This document shows positions 35,033-43,737 of a stretch of DNA of 64,000 nt, piece by piece. The position numbers and the translations under genes were made by a program. Source of the stretch: CAVVST01 sp963750995 (lineage in GTDB: Bacteria; Acidobacteriota; Vicinamibacteria; Vicinamibacterales; UBA2999). Position 1 is the first letter of the stretch. Each line of letters begins with the position of its first letter. Location of the stretch: contig CAVVST010000001.1 in the NCBI GenBank assembly GCA_963750995.1, positions 124,001 through 188,000 on the forward strand, given 5' to 3'. Under the pieces are notes generated by a model. The model was not told the origin of the DNA, did not search any database, and saw only the letters and a program-made list of their open reading frames with translations.

Positions 35033-35673
35033 CTCCGAACCTCCAGGGCGTTCGGCTGCACGCAATCGTTGACGGTGAGCTGTCCGCGACCCGCGGCTGG
35101 ACACCTGCCGATCTCGCCAGGGCCTTTCTCGACGGTGGCGCCCAGCTGATTCAACTCCGCGCGAAGCAGCTTCCATCAGGCGCTTTCCTCGCGCTGTGCG
35201 ACGCGGTCGTGAAAGTGGCCGAGCCGTACGGGTGCGCGATCGTCGTGAACGACCGCGTGGATCTCGCGGCGATGTCGGGGGCGGCCGGTGCCCACGTCGG
35301 CCAGGAGGACGTGCCGCCAGGGGCCGCGCGCCGGATCCTCGGTGATCGCGCGATCGTCGGCCACTCCACGCATACGACGACGCAGATAGAAGCCGCGGCG
35401 CGAGCACCGATCTCCTACCTTGCGATCGGGCCGGTCTTCACGACACGCACCAAAGCGACAGGATACGACGCGGTCGGACTCGATCGCGTCGCGGAGGCGG
35501 TTCGACTCGCCCGCGGCATTCCCGTGGTCGCGATTGGCGGTATTACGCTGGACACGGCGGCGAGCGTCATCGCGGCCGGTGCGTCCGGCGTGGCGGTGAT
35601 CGGCGATCTCGTCGCGACCGGCGCTCCCGCGGAACGCGTGGCGGCGTACCAGCGCGCGCTGCAGCGCACATAG
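35029..35673 (+). CDS. thiE: Thiamine phosphate synthase, probable CTG start
   Basis: A 214-residue canonical ThiE. Visible motifs are LHAIVD, GGAQLIQLRAKQLPSG, CAIVVNDRVDLAAMSGA, the substrate motif AHVGQEDVPPGAAR, GHSTHT, YLAIGPVFTTRTKATGYDAV and VVAIGGIT. The frame has an upstream stop at 34933-34935 and no ATG, GTG or TTG before the first conserved strand, so CTG 35029, overlapping the accC stop as CTGA, is the best start. A GTG at 35209 would delete a third of the barrel. It is the catalytic partner lacking in the TenI-like copy at 145. Confidence 0.85.
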   Translation: MTPNLQGVRLHAIVDGELSATRGWTPADLARAFLDGGAQLIQLRAKQLPSGAFLALCDAVVKVAEPYGCAIVVNDRVDLAAMSGAAGAHVGQEDVPPGAARRILGDRAIVGHSTHTTTQIEAAARAPISYLAIGPVFTTRTKATGYDAVGLDRVAEAVRLARGIPVVAIGGITLDTAASVIAAGASGVAVIGDLVATGAPAERVAAYQRALQRT

Positions 35674-35844
35674 CCGGTTCCATTCGTTCCGCCGCTCATC
35701 GAGACAGGCCTGCGCGACCTGTGCAGAGGGATGCAGATCGGATCGCTATTTCGGGTCTGAAGAACATCCGATAGTCTTCTCGACCCTCCCCTCACATACA
35801 AATCGAACCGGCGCCGTATCGGCCGCGGCGCGGAGACGCACGTC

Positions 35845-37488
35845 ATGAAACACGGAGTCGCGGTTGTCGCCGTCGCTGCGAGCGCGGGCCTGCTCATCAA
35901 CGAGCCGGGCATCGCACAGCAGGCGACAACGCTGCTGGTGCAGACCACCGCGGTGGCAGAGCTGCGCGCCTGGGATCGATACGTGGTGCAAGCCACACAG
36001 GAAGGGGCGCTACGGGTCGAGAGTGTCGTTCGAGATCGCGACACCTCGCAGCTGATTGAGCGTTTCAGCCAGTCTCATCGTGGGGTTCCGATCTGGGGCG
36101 CGGAGATCGTCCGCAGCTCGGACCGCGGCGTCACGGAGTGGCTGTTCGGCAGCTTCGCCCCGCCGTTGACCATTGCGACGGAGCCAGGGTTGACGATCGA
36201 GACGGCTCGCGCACGCGTACTCGACGTCGCCGGCGCCGACGCGTCGCTGTTGCGCCAGCCGGTTCTCGTCGTCGTGAATGTGCCGACGACCGGCCATCGC
36301 CTCGCGTATACGGCCGCCGTGAGAAAGCATAGCCAGGTATTCCGAACGTTCATTGATGCAGCAACTGGTGCGGAGCTGCTGCGGTATTCACTGATACACA
36401 CGCAGGCGGCCGTCGGTACGGGTGTTGGCGTGCTCGGCGACAGGAAGAAGTTATCAGTGCTCCGCCAGGGGGGTGCCTTCGTCACCAGCGACCAGCAGAG
36501 ACCTCCGGCACTCACGACGTTCGACATGCGCGGCGAGGTGAATCGCGCCTTGCATGTGCTCGACGGTGGCGCACTGTTCGCGTCGGACCTGGCGACCGAC
36601 GCCGACAACGACTGGACCGACGCCGCGGCGGTAGATGCCCACGCGTACATCGGGTGGACCTATGACTACTTCTTCAAACGTCATGGACGCCACGGGCTCG
36701 ACGACCGGGATCGACCCATCGTCTCGCTGATCAACGGCGTCAGCCAGGAAGGTGCGCTGGAGCTGCCACCCGAGCTGCTCGATTTCGCCGTCAATGCGTT
36801 CTGGTGCGGCGAGTGCGGCCCGAATGGCGTGGGCCTGATGTACTTCGGGAATGGCATCCCGTCCAGGTACGCGTTCGCCGGCCAGACCGTGGCGCCGCTC
36901 GCGGGATCGCTTGATGTCGTCGCCCACGAGCTCACTCACGCGGTGACGAACTCCTCGTCCGACCTTATTTATCTCAATGAATCAGGCGCTCTCAACGAGG
37001 CCTTCTCCGACATCATGGGCACGGCGGTCGAGTTTTTCCATCAGCCGACGGGCGTTTTCCGCGGGGAGGCCGACTTCATCATTGGCGAAGACACGTTTCG
37101 CAGCTACTACAGCGATCTGCATGGCATCCGCTCGCTGAGCAACCCAGGGGCTTTTGGAAACCCCGATCACTACAGGCTCCGCTATACCGGCTCTGAGGAC
37201 GATGGAGGAGTGCACGTCAACTCCACCATTCCGAGCCACGCGTTTTATCTTGCCGTGGTGGGTGGCACGAATCGCACGTCGGGGCTGGCCGTAAAAGGCG
37301 TCGGCCTCGCCCACATGGGGCAGATCGAAAAGGCGTTCTACCGCGCGTTCGTTTACATGCTGCCTGCGTCTGCCACGTTTTCGATGGCCCGGGCGGCAAC
37401 GATCCAGGCAGCGCGGGACCTGTACGGAGACGGGAGCGGCCCCGAGGTTTCGATCACGCAAGCCTGGACCGCGGTCGGGGTGTTCTGA
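35845..37488 (+). CDS. Thermolysin-like M4 family metalloprotease
   Basis: A 547-residue secreted zinc protease. It has an N-terminal signal, a propeptide region with an FTP-like part (RFSQSHRGVPIWGAEIVRSS), and a catalytic domain with DAHAYIGWTYDYFFKRHGRH, the zinc motif VVAHELTHAVTNSSS, the downstream GALNEAFSDIMGT with the third ligand Glu, and HVNSTIPSHAFYL with the transition-state His. Residues CGECG suggest a disulfide. Such proteases degrade extracellular protein after self-cleavage. It is followed after 6 bases by an outer-membrane-like gene. Confidence 0.92.
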   Translation: MKHGVAVVAVAASAGLLINEPGIAQQATTLLVQTTAVAELRAWDRYVVQATQEGALRVESVVRDRDTSQLIERFSQSHRGVPIWGAEIVRSSDRGVTEWLFGSFAPPLTIATEPGLTIETARARVLDVAGADASLLRQPVLVVVNVPTTGHRLAYTAAVRKHSQVFRTFIDAATGAELLRYSLIHTQAAVGTGVGVLGDRKKLSVLRQGGAFVTSDQQRPPALTTFDMRGEVNRALHVLDGGALFASDLATDADNDWTDAAAVDAHAYIGWTYDYFFKRHGRHGLDDRDRPIVSLINGVSQEGALELPPELLDFAVNAFWCGECGPNGVGLMYFGNGIPSRYAFAGQTVAPLAGSLDVVAHELTHAVTNSSSDLIYLNESGALNEAFSDIMGTAVEFFHQPTGVFRGEADFIIGEDTFRSYYSDLHGIRSLSNPGAFGNPDHYRLRYTGSEDDGGVHVNSTIPSHAFYLAVVGGTNRTSGLAVKGVGLAHMGQIEKAFYRAFVYMLPASATFSMARAATIQAARDLYGDGSGPEVSITQAWTAVGVF

Positions 37489-37494
37489 GGGGGC

Positions 37495-38245
37495 ATGATG
37501 AGCCGAACGTGTTTCGCAATCGTTGTCGCGTTCCTGGTCACGTCGCCCGTCGCCGTGTCTGCGCAGACCGGAGGCGGTGAGCGTTGGTTTGTGTCCGTGA
37601 ACGGCGCGTACCGGGTGGAAACGCGCGAGTTCCGGGATAGCGTGACGTTTCTGGCCAGCGCTGAAGAAGGACGGTTCGAGTCGCGTTACCCCGGCAAGTC
37701 CGGCCCCATGATTGACGTGGCAGGCGGCATTCAGGTCAGGCCAATGCTTGCGGTTGGCCTGGGCGTGAGTCATTACCGCCGTTCGGCGCCCGCGACCCTG
37801 GTTGCGTCAGTCCCACATCCGTTCTTTTTCAACCAGCCCAGGACGGTAAGCGGCGAGGTCTCAGGCCTCACACGGGATGAACTCGGCATTCACGTCCAGG
37901 CGCGCGGCGTTTTTCCAGTGGGTGAAAGATTGACGATTTCACTGTTCGGGGGGCCCTCGGTACTTCGGAGTCTCGCAGGACCTCGTGACTGACTTCGCGT
38001 ACGCCGATGCCTACCCATTCGACGAAGCGAGCTTTCGAAGCGCGGGGACGGCAAACGGCTCTCAATCGGCCTTGGGCATCAATGCAGGCGGTGATGTCGC
38101 GGTGTTCGTCACGAACCGTGCAGGCATCGGGTTCTCTGTTCAGTTCACGAGAGCCAATGTGGAGCTGCCGTCGGCGAACGGTGGCAACACCCGGGCCCAG
38201 GCTGGCGGCGTATCGACCGGAGCGGGCCTGCGCTTGCGTTTTTAG
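37495..38245 (+). CDS. Outer-membrane beta-barrel-like protein (one frameshift)
   Basis: About 249 residues once one base near 37959 is dropped (FGGPSYFGVSQDLVTDFAYA). A signal peptide (FLVTSPVAVSAQ) precedes alternating strands ending in aromatic residues: RWFVSVNGAYRV, DVAGGIQVRPMLAVGLGVSH, RLTISLFGGPS, GGDVAVFVTNRAGIGFSVQF and the final GAGLRLRF, the usual Phe-ending outer-membrane signal. It resembles OmpA-like/OprF-like eight-strand barrels. It is probably co-transcribed with the M4 protease. Confidence 0.72.
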
Positions 38246-38410
38246 ACCACACCGTGTCGGCCCAGCTCGCTGGGCCCAGGCCAGTCTGACTCCCGCGCTT
38301 CATCGCGGCGACGCATCGCCTTTCCGAAGCGCGTGTCCCAATCGACCATCGACGTATAATCCGCAACGACTTCCGATCATCGATCCCTTTGCCGCGATGA
38401 GGAGGACAGT

Positions 38411-38905
38411 ATGAGATTTGCGATCAGATGGCTGTTGGCGGGCGCCCTCGTCGTTGCGTGCGTGCTCGCATGGGGTTGGCGCGCCGGTCAGGACGCGGTG
38501 GAGGCCCAGGGCAGCAGCAGACCGACCGTCATCAAACGAATCTATACGGGCACGGACGGCCTGTCGCATGTCGAAGATATCGTGCTGGACGCGAAGACGG
38601 TGCTGGAGAAGGTGAAGAGCGTGGAAGTGCGGGTATCACCACCCGGTCGCTTCAGCGACTGGCATCCCGGTCCCCAGCGTCAGTACATCATCAATATCTC
38701 CGGAAGCGGACAACTCGAGGTGGCCGAAGGCAAGGTTGACCTGCCGCCTGGTTCGATGGAGTTCATCGACGATCTTACGGGCAAGGGTCATACGACGAGG
38801 ACGACGAGCAAGGAAGACCGCGTCTCGATCTGGCTCACCTTCGAGGATCAGCGGCAACACATCGGTCCGCTCAACCCAAAAACGCCGTCATCCGCGCAGC
38901 GGTAA
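38411..38905 (+). CDS. Membrane-anchored or exported cupin protein
   Basis: A 164-residue protein. An N-terminal hydrophobic segment (WLLAGALVVACVLAWGW) acts as signal or anchor. The rest is a single cupin barrel: VSPPGRFSDWHPGPQRQYII, ISGSGQLEVAEGKVDLPPGS and GHTTRTTSKEDRVSIWLTF. His residues at WHPG and KGHTT could bind a metal. No enzyme family is recognisable. It stands alone between the outer-membrane protein and the APC permease. Confidence 0.75.
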   Translation: MRFAIRWLLAGALVVACVLAWGWRAGQDAVEAQGSSRPTVIKRIYTGTDGLSHVEDIVLDAKTVLEKVKSVEVRVSPPGRFSDWHPGPQRQYIINISGSGQLEVAEGKVDLPPGSMEFIDDLTGKGHTTRTTSKEDRVSIWLTFEDQRQHIGPLNPKTPSSAQR

Positions 38906-38938
38906 CTCGATTCGGCGTGCGCGCACGCCGGAGGCCGA

Positions 38939-40669
38939 ATGGACTCAAATCTCCTCAAGACCAAGTCGATCGAACGATGCGTCAGTGACGCCGAGGATCG
39001 TGGCAAGGCGCTGCGCCGCAGCCTGACGGCGTGGGACCTCACGCTGCTGGGCATCGGCGCGATCATCGGGACGGGCATCTTCGTGCTGACCGGCATCGCC
39101 GCCGCGAACCAGGCGGGGCCCGCCATCGTCGTGTCCTACATGGTGGCGGGGCTGGCGTGCGCGTTCGCCGCCCTGTGCTACGCGGAGTTCGCCTCGATGC
39201 TCCCGATCGCGGGAAGCGCCTACACCTACGCGTACGCGACGCTTGGCGAAGTGTTTGCCTGGATGATCGGCTGGGATCTCATCCTTGAATATGCCGTGGG
39301 ATCGATGACCGTTGCGATCGGCTGGAGCGGCTACTTCCAGCGGATCCTCGCCGGCTTCGGCCTCCAGCTGCCGGCGTGGATGACCGCCGCGCCAGGTGCC
39401 GCCCCCGGTTCGCTGATCAACCTCCCGGCCTTCATCATCGTCCTGCTCATCATGGTGCTGCTCGTTGTCGGCATCCGTGAGAGCGCCCGTTTCAACGCCG
39501 TGATGGTCGGCATCAAGATCGTGGCCGTCCTGTTTTTCCTGGTGACAGGTGTCTGGTACGTCCAACCCGACAACTGGACTCCGTTCATGCCTTACGCATG
39601 GTCGGGCGTCATGACCGGTGCGGCGGTGGTCTTCTTCGCCTACATCGGGTTCGACGCGGTCTCGACGACGGCGGAAGAAGCGAAGAATCCGCGCCGGGAC
39701 CTGCCGATCGGGATCATCGCCTCGCTGGTCATCTGCACGGTGCTGTACGTCGCCGTGTCCGCGGTGTTGACTGGCATTGTTCCGGTCGTCGAGTTCAGAC
39801 AGGATGCGCAGTTTCTGAATGCCCCGGTCGCGTATGCACTGTCGGTCATCAACCTGGACTGGGCGGCCGGCCTGGTGTCGGCGGGCGCCGTCGCCGGCAT
39901 CACCAGCGTCCTCCTCGTGATGCTTATGAGCCAGCCGCGCATCTTTTTCGCCATGAGCCGCGACGGACTGCTGCCCCAGGGCGTCAGCGAGGTCCACCCG
40001 CGGTTCCAGACCCCGTACATCACCACCATCATCACGTGCGTCATCGTCGCGATCGTGGCGGCACTGGTCCCGATCCAGGTGGTTGGCGAGATGACGAGCA
40101 TCGGGACGCTGTTTGCCTTTGTCGTGGTGTGCCTGGCGGTAATGGTGCTCCGCGTCACCCGTCCAGATGCGGAGCGGCCGTTTCGGGCACCCGGAGGTTC
40201 GGTCATTCCGATCCTCGGCGTCGTATCGTGCCTGTACCTGATGGTCAGCTTGTCGGTGATGACCTGGGTACGCCTGCTGGTGTGGCTCGACCTGGGAATG
40301 CTCATCTACTGGTTCTACGGCCGCACGCACAGCCCGCTGGCCGACCCGCGCGAAGCGGCAGCCCGCAGCAACGGGGAAGGCTTTGCGAACACGCTGAAAA
40401 TTACGGGTTATCTGCTGCTGTTCAATGGCGCCGCCATTACCCTGCTGGCTTTGTTGACCGAATGGAATGTCACGACGGAGACGCTGGCCCGGTGGAGCGA
40501 GCTCGATGCGCTGACCAGCCGGGTAGGTATCCGCGTGACACCGGAAATCGCCGATCGGTTCGGCCTGACGATTCTCGGCATCGGCGCCGCCGTCGCGGCG
40601 GTTGGCTGGGTTATCGGGAAGGCTGTCGGCGCATCGCCGCGAACACCGGGAGCCCCAGCAGGACGATAA
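38939..40669 (+). CDS. APC superfamily cationic amino acid transporter
   Basis: A 576-residue transporter of the CAT subfamily with about 14 membrane spans. The first span has LLGIGAIIGTGIFVLTG, the substrate-site GxG motif, followed by ALCYAEFASMLPIAGSAYTY, FFAYIGFDAVSTTAEEAKNP and SQPRIFFAMSRDGLLP, all typical of CAT-type permeases that import Arg/Lys or other amino acids. The extended C-terminal pair of spans is usual in this subfamily. Its last 59 bases overlap the convergent permease gene. Confidence 0.9.
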   Translation: MDSNLLKTKSIERCVSDAEDRGKALRRSLTAWDLTLLGIGAIIGTGIFVLTGIAAANQAGPAIVVSYMVAGLACAFAALCYAEFASMLPIAGSAYTYAYATLGEVFAWMIGWDLILEYAVGSMTVAIGWSGYFQRILAGFGLQLPAWMTAAPGAAPGSLINLPAFIIVLLIMVLLVVGIRESARFNAVMVGIKIVAVLFFLVTGVWYVQPDNWTPFMPYAWSGVMTGAAVVFFAYIGFDAVSTTAEEAKNPRRDLPIGIIASLVICTVLYVAVSAVLTGIVPVVEFRQDAQFLNAPVAYALSVINLDWAAGLVSAGAVAGITSVLLVMLMSQPRIFFAMSRDGLLPQGVSEVHPRFQTPYITTIITCVIVAIVAALVPIQVVGEMTSIGTLFAFVVVCLAVMVLRVTRPDAERPFRAPGGSVIPILGVVSCLYLMVSLSVMTWVRLLVWLDLGMLIYWFYGRTHSPLADPREAAARSNGEGFANTLKITGYLLLFNGAAITLLALLTEWNVTTETLARWSELDALTSRVGIRVTPEIADRFGLTILGIGAAVAAVGWVIGKAVGASPRTPGAPAGR

Positions 40670-42110
40670 CGAATCCCGGCCAGGTCGTGGTGGGCCGGTA
40701 AACGAGCAGGATCGCGAGGATGGTCAGCGCGCCAACGATATAAAGCGCCGGGATCACCGGGTAGCCGAACGCGCGGTAGGGACGGTCCGCATCGGGGCGG
40801 CTCGTCCGCAACCGGAATACGCCGGCGATGGTCAGGACGTAGAAAAGCAGCGCCGCCGAAACCACGTAGTCCAGCAGGTTTCCGTAGAGATTCCCGTACT
40901 GTCCCGTCGCCGGGTCGTACGTGCGCGGCAAGACCAGCGCTGCCGCCCAGATCCCCTGCAGCACCAAGCCCCACGCCGGCACCTTTGCTGCGTTGAGCTC
41001 ACCGGCTCTTCGGAAAAAAAGCCCATCGCGTGCCATCGCGTAGTAGGCGCGCGCACCCGCCAGGATCAGCCCGTTATTACAGCCGAAGGTCGACACCATG
41101 ATCGCGGCCGCCATCAGCGGCGCGCCAAGACCCGGAAAGATCGCGTCAAGAGTCGAGGTCGCGACGCGGTCGGCCGGCGCCTGTTGAATCGCTTCGAACG
41201 GCAGCGTCACGAGGTAGGCCAGGTTGGCCAGCAGGTACAGCGAGATGACGATAATCGTGCCGAGTGCGAGCGACAGCGGGATGTTCCGGCGCGGGTCCTT
41301 GACCTCGCCGGCCGTAAACGTGATGTTGTTCCAGGCGTCCGCCGAAAAGAGCGAACCCGTCTGTGCTACGCAGAGCGCGACGAAGATGCCGAACGCGGAC
41401 GTCACCGCCACTCCCTCGGCGATCGACTCGAATCCACGCGGCGACCAGAACTCACCGAAGTTCGCGGCGACGGCCGCGTCGTTCCAGCCGATCAGGAGAC
41501 CGGCAAGAATCAGCGCGATCAGTGCGCCGGTCTTAGCGGTCGTGAAGGTGTTCTGGATGACCTTGCCGTAATCCAGCCCGCGCGTGTTCGTCCAGGTCAG
41601 AAGCACGATCAGTGCGACTGCCAGGAGCTGCGCCGTGGACAGCGACAGGGCGTAGCCGGTCGAGATGTGTACCGGGGCGATCAGGTAGCGGTTCTCTGCG
41701 ATGGCCGGAAACAGCACGCCGGTGAACCGCGCGAACGCGACCGACACGGCGGCAATCGTGCCGGTCTGAATCACCATGAACAGCGTCCAGCCGTAGAGAA
41801 ACCCCCAGAGCGGCGAGTACGCCTCCCGGAGGTACACGTACTGGCCGCCCGCGCGCGGCATCATCCCGGCGAGCTCGCCGTAGGAGAGCGCGGCGGCGAT
41901 CGTAAGCACACCGGTCACCACCCACGCGACGAGCAGCCAGCCAGGGCTTCCAAGCTGGCGCGCCATCCCGGCGGAGACGATGAAGATTCCCGACCCGATC
42001 ATCGAGCCGGCCACCACCATCGTCGAGTCGTAGAGGCCGAGCCCGCGTTTGAACTCGGTGTCGAGCACGGTCGCGGTATCGGCGACAGGGGCTGATCGCA
42101 TGGGCGTCAT
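40611..42110 (-). CDS. APC superfamily amino acid permease (LAT-like)
   Basis: A 499-residue permease with about 12 spans. MVVAGSMIGSGIFIVSAGMA is the first-span substrate motif, then YGELAGMMPRAGGQYVYLRE, FSADAWNNITFTAGEVKDPR and YYAMARDGLFF, which resemble the LAT/YkfD type exchangers rather than CAT. The amino acid substrate cannot be read. ATG 42110 and ATG 42101 are both possible; neither has a clear ribosome site. It overlaps the convergent CAT gene by 59 bases at its 3' end. Confidence 0.9.
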   Translation of the reverse strand: MTPMRSAPVADTATVLDTEFKRGLGLYDSTMVVAGSMIGSGIFIVSAGMARQLGSPGWLLVAWVVTGVLTIAAALSYGELAGMMPRAGGQYVYLREAYSPLWGFLYGWTLFMVIQTGTIAAVSVAFARFTGVLFPAIAENRYLIAPVHISTGYALSLSTAQLLAVALIVLLTWTNTRGLDYGKVIQNTFTTAKTGALIALILAGLLIGWNDAAVAANFGEFWSPRGFESIAEGVAVTSAFGIFVALCVAQTGSLFSADAWNNITFTAGEVKDPRRNIPLSLALGTIIVISLYLLANLAYLVTLPFEAIQQAPADRVATSTLDAIFPGLGAPLMAAAIMVSTFGCNNGLILAGARAYYAMARDGLFFRRAGELNAAKVPAWGLVLQGIWAAALVLPRTYDPATGQYGNLYGNLLDYVVSAALLFYVLTIAGVFRLRTSRPDADRPYRAFGYPVIPALYIVGALTILAILLVYRPTTTWPGFVIVLLGLPVFAAMRRQPSR

Positions 42111-42111
42111 T

Positions 42112-43065
42112 CTAGCCGGTAGGCGCTGCCGACTGCCGGCTACCAGCCATCAGCTGCGCAGCCCGGAGAGTATTTGACATCAGCATCGCGATTGTCAGCG
42201 GACCCACACCGCCTGGCACGGGTGTCAACGCACTCGCCACATCGGCGACCGAGGGATGCACGTCGCCGACCAGCAGTGTGCCGTTCTTGCGGAAGGTCGC
42301 AAGGCGGGGATGTCCTTCGTGATACCACTCCGCGGCGGTCATCGGGTCCGTGATGCTGTTCATGCCGACGTCGATGACCGTGGCGCCTGGTTTCACAAAT
42401 GCCCTGGTCACGAGGCCGGCCCTCCCGACCGCCGCAACAAGAATGTCCGCCTCCCGGGTCACCGTCGCGAGATCTGGCGTCTTTGAGTGGCACACAGTTA
42501 CGGTCGCATCGCGCTGGAGGAGCAGCAACGCCATCGGCTTCCCGACAATCTCGCTCCGGCCAATGACGCAGGCGCGGCGCCCGGCGAGCGGGACACCCTC
42601 ACGTTCCAGCAATTCGATGATGCCGAGCGGGGTACACGGCACGAACAGTGGGCGGCCCTGTACAAGACGGCCGACGCTGCTTGGAGTAACGCCGTCAACG
42701 TCCTTGTGCGGCGCGATGGTGTCGAAGACCCGTGACATCGCGCCGTCGCCGACGGCTTTTGGCAGCGGCGCCTGGACGAGGATGCCGTCGTGCACGGCGC
42801 TCGCATTCAGCTGCTCGACCAGTGCGAGCACGTCAGCGAGCGACGCGCCCTCCGGGAGCCGCTCGAGATCGGCGCGAAAACCCGCTTCGCGCCCCGCCTT
42901 CAACTTGAGCCTGACGTAAATCTCAGAGGCTGGATTCTGTCCGACCAGGACGACCGCCAGTCCAGGCGGGCGGCCATACCGGCTGCTGAATTCGGCAGCG
43001 CGTGGCGCGATCTCCGCGCGCATCTTTGCGGCCAGCGCCTGCCCATCGAGTATCCGCGCACTCAT
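42112..43065 (-). CDS. folD: Methylenetetrahydrofolate dehydrogenase/cyclohydrolase
   Basis: A 317-residue bifunctional folate enzyme. VGQNPASEIYVRLKLKA holds the Tyr-xxx-Lys active pair, then ILVQAPLPK, DVDGVTP, PCTPLGIIELLE, VIGRSEIVGKPMALLL and the C-terminal PVPGGVGPLTIAMLMSNT. It interconverts 5,10-methylene- and 10-formyl-THF. The last codons (GSRQSAAPTG, stop) come from a GGTAGCCGGCAG repeat, a non-family extension after the NT helix. Confidence 0.94.
   Translation of the reverse strand: MSARILDGQALAAKMRAEIAPRAAEFSSRYGRPPGLAVVLVGQNPASEIYVRLKLKAGREAGFRADLERLPEGASLADVLALVEQLNASAVHDGILVQAPLPKAVGDGAMSRVFDTIAPHKDVDGVTPSSVGRLVQGRPLFVPCTPLGIIELLEREGVPLAGRRACVIGRSEIVGKPMALLLLQRDATVTVCHSKTPDLATVTREADILVAAVGRAGLVTRAFVKPGATVIDVGMNSITDPMTAAEWYHEGHPRLATFRKNGTLLVGDVHPSVADVASALTPVPGGVGPLTIAMLMSNTLRAAQLMAGSRQSAAPTG
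42113..42150. repeat. GGTAGCCGG word repeat encoding the folD C-terminus
   Basis: On the minus strand the words GGTAGCCGGCAG, TCGGCAG and CCTACCGGC run through the last dozen folD codons and the stop. The ends GGTAG/CTACC are complementary. The same vocabulary ends coaE (43079-43097) and precedes the lapB stop (43714-43738). Confidence 0.55.
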
Positions 43066-43085
43066 CTAGCCTTTCATTCTAGTGG

Positions 43086-43685
43086 CTACCGGCTACCGGC
43101 CAGTCGCCGCGCCAGTTCGTCGACCTGCCGGTGGGTGTCGTCGAGTGAACCATCCGTTCGAATGACGAAGTCTGCCCGCCCGACTTTGTCGTCGATCGGG
43201 AGTTGCGCGTCGATCCGTCGCTTCGCTTCGGCTTCGGACAACCCATCGCGATCCATCAAGCGTCGAAGCTGAATTTCGGGGCGAGCAGCCACGACGATCA
43301 CTGACTCAAAGTCGCGGTCTCGATTCACTTCGTACAACAGGGGAATGTCGGCAATCGCAAACGGATGTTGCGCGGGATCCAGGCTGGCGAACCACGCGTC
43401 GGTGGCCCGGCGCACTTCGGGATGAACGATCGCTTCGAGCGCCTTGCGGGCGTCTGGATCGGAGAAGACGATATTCGCCATCCGTTTGCGATCAAGCGCG
43501 CCGCGGGAATCAAGCACGTGCGGGCCGAATCTCTCCACGATTGCGGCAAGAGCCGGAGATCCCGGCGCAACGGCTTCGCGAGCAATCAGATCGGAATCGA
43601 TCGTCGGGATGCCAAGCGACTCGAACCGGGCACGGACGTGGCTCTTACCGGTGGCAATACCACCGGTGAGCGCTATCCGCCGCAC
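43086..43685 (-). CDS. coaE: Dephospho-CoA kinase
   Basis: A P-loop kinase of about 199 residues that phosphorylates dephospho-CoA in the last step of CoA synthesis. RRIALTGGIATGKSHVRARF gives the Walker A, GIPTIDSDLIAREAVAPGSP the acceptor loop, HPEVRRATDAWF and ADIPLLYEVNRD the later motifs, and RLMDRDGLSEAEAKRRIDAQ the lid. GTG 43685 fits the family N-terminus; TTG 43703 would add six residues. The C-terminal AGSR-stop is written in repeat words. Confidence 0.93.
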   Translation of the reverse strand: MRRIALTGGIATGKSHVRARFESLGIPTIDSDLIAREAVAPGSPALAAIVERFGPHVLDSRGALDRKRMANIVFSDPDARKALEAIVHPEVRRATDAWFASLDPAQHPFAIADIPLLYEVNRDRDFESVIVVAARPEIQLRRLMDRDGLSEAEAKRRIDAQLPIDDKVGRADFVIRTDGSLDDTHRQVDELARRLAGSR

Positions 43686-43737
43686 AGTGTTGTCGAGGGC
43701 CAAGACCGGCTTCAGGCTACCAGCTACCGGTAACTAG

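Noticed and set aside
35029..35060. TPP riboswitch ahead of thiE
   Set aside because: There is no intergenic space: thiE overlaps accC. No thi-box-like sequence is seen upstream of the TenI-like gene either.
36438..36960. Antisense reading frames under the M4 protease gene
   Set aside because: The plus strand carries HELTH and the downstream Glu motif; the minus-strand frames have no recognisable content.
40602..42095. A 497-codon plus-strand frame antisense to the second permease
   Set aside because: Composition is dominated by Arg, Gly and His, with no hydrophobic spans or known motif; the minus strand encodes an obvious APC permease.
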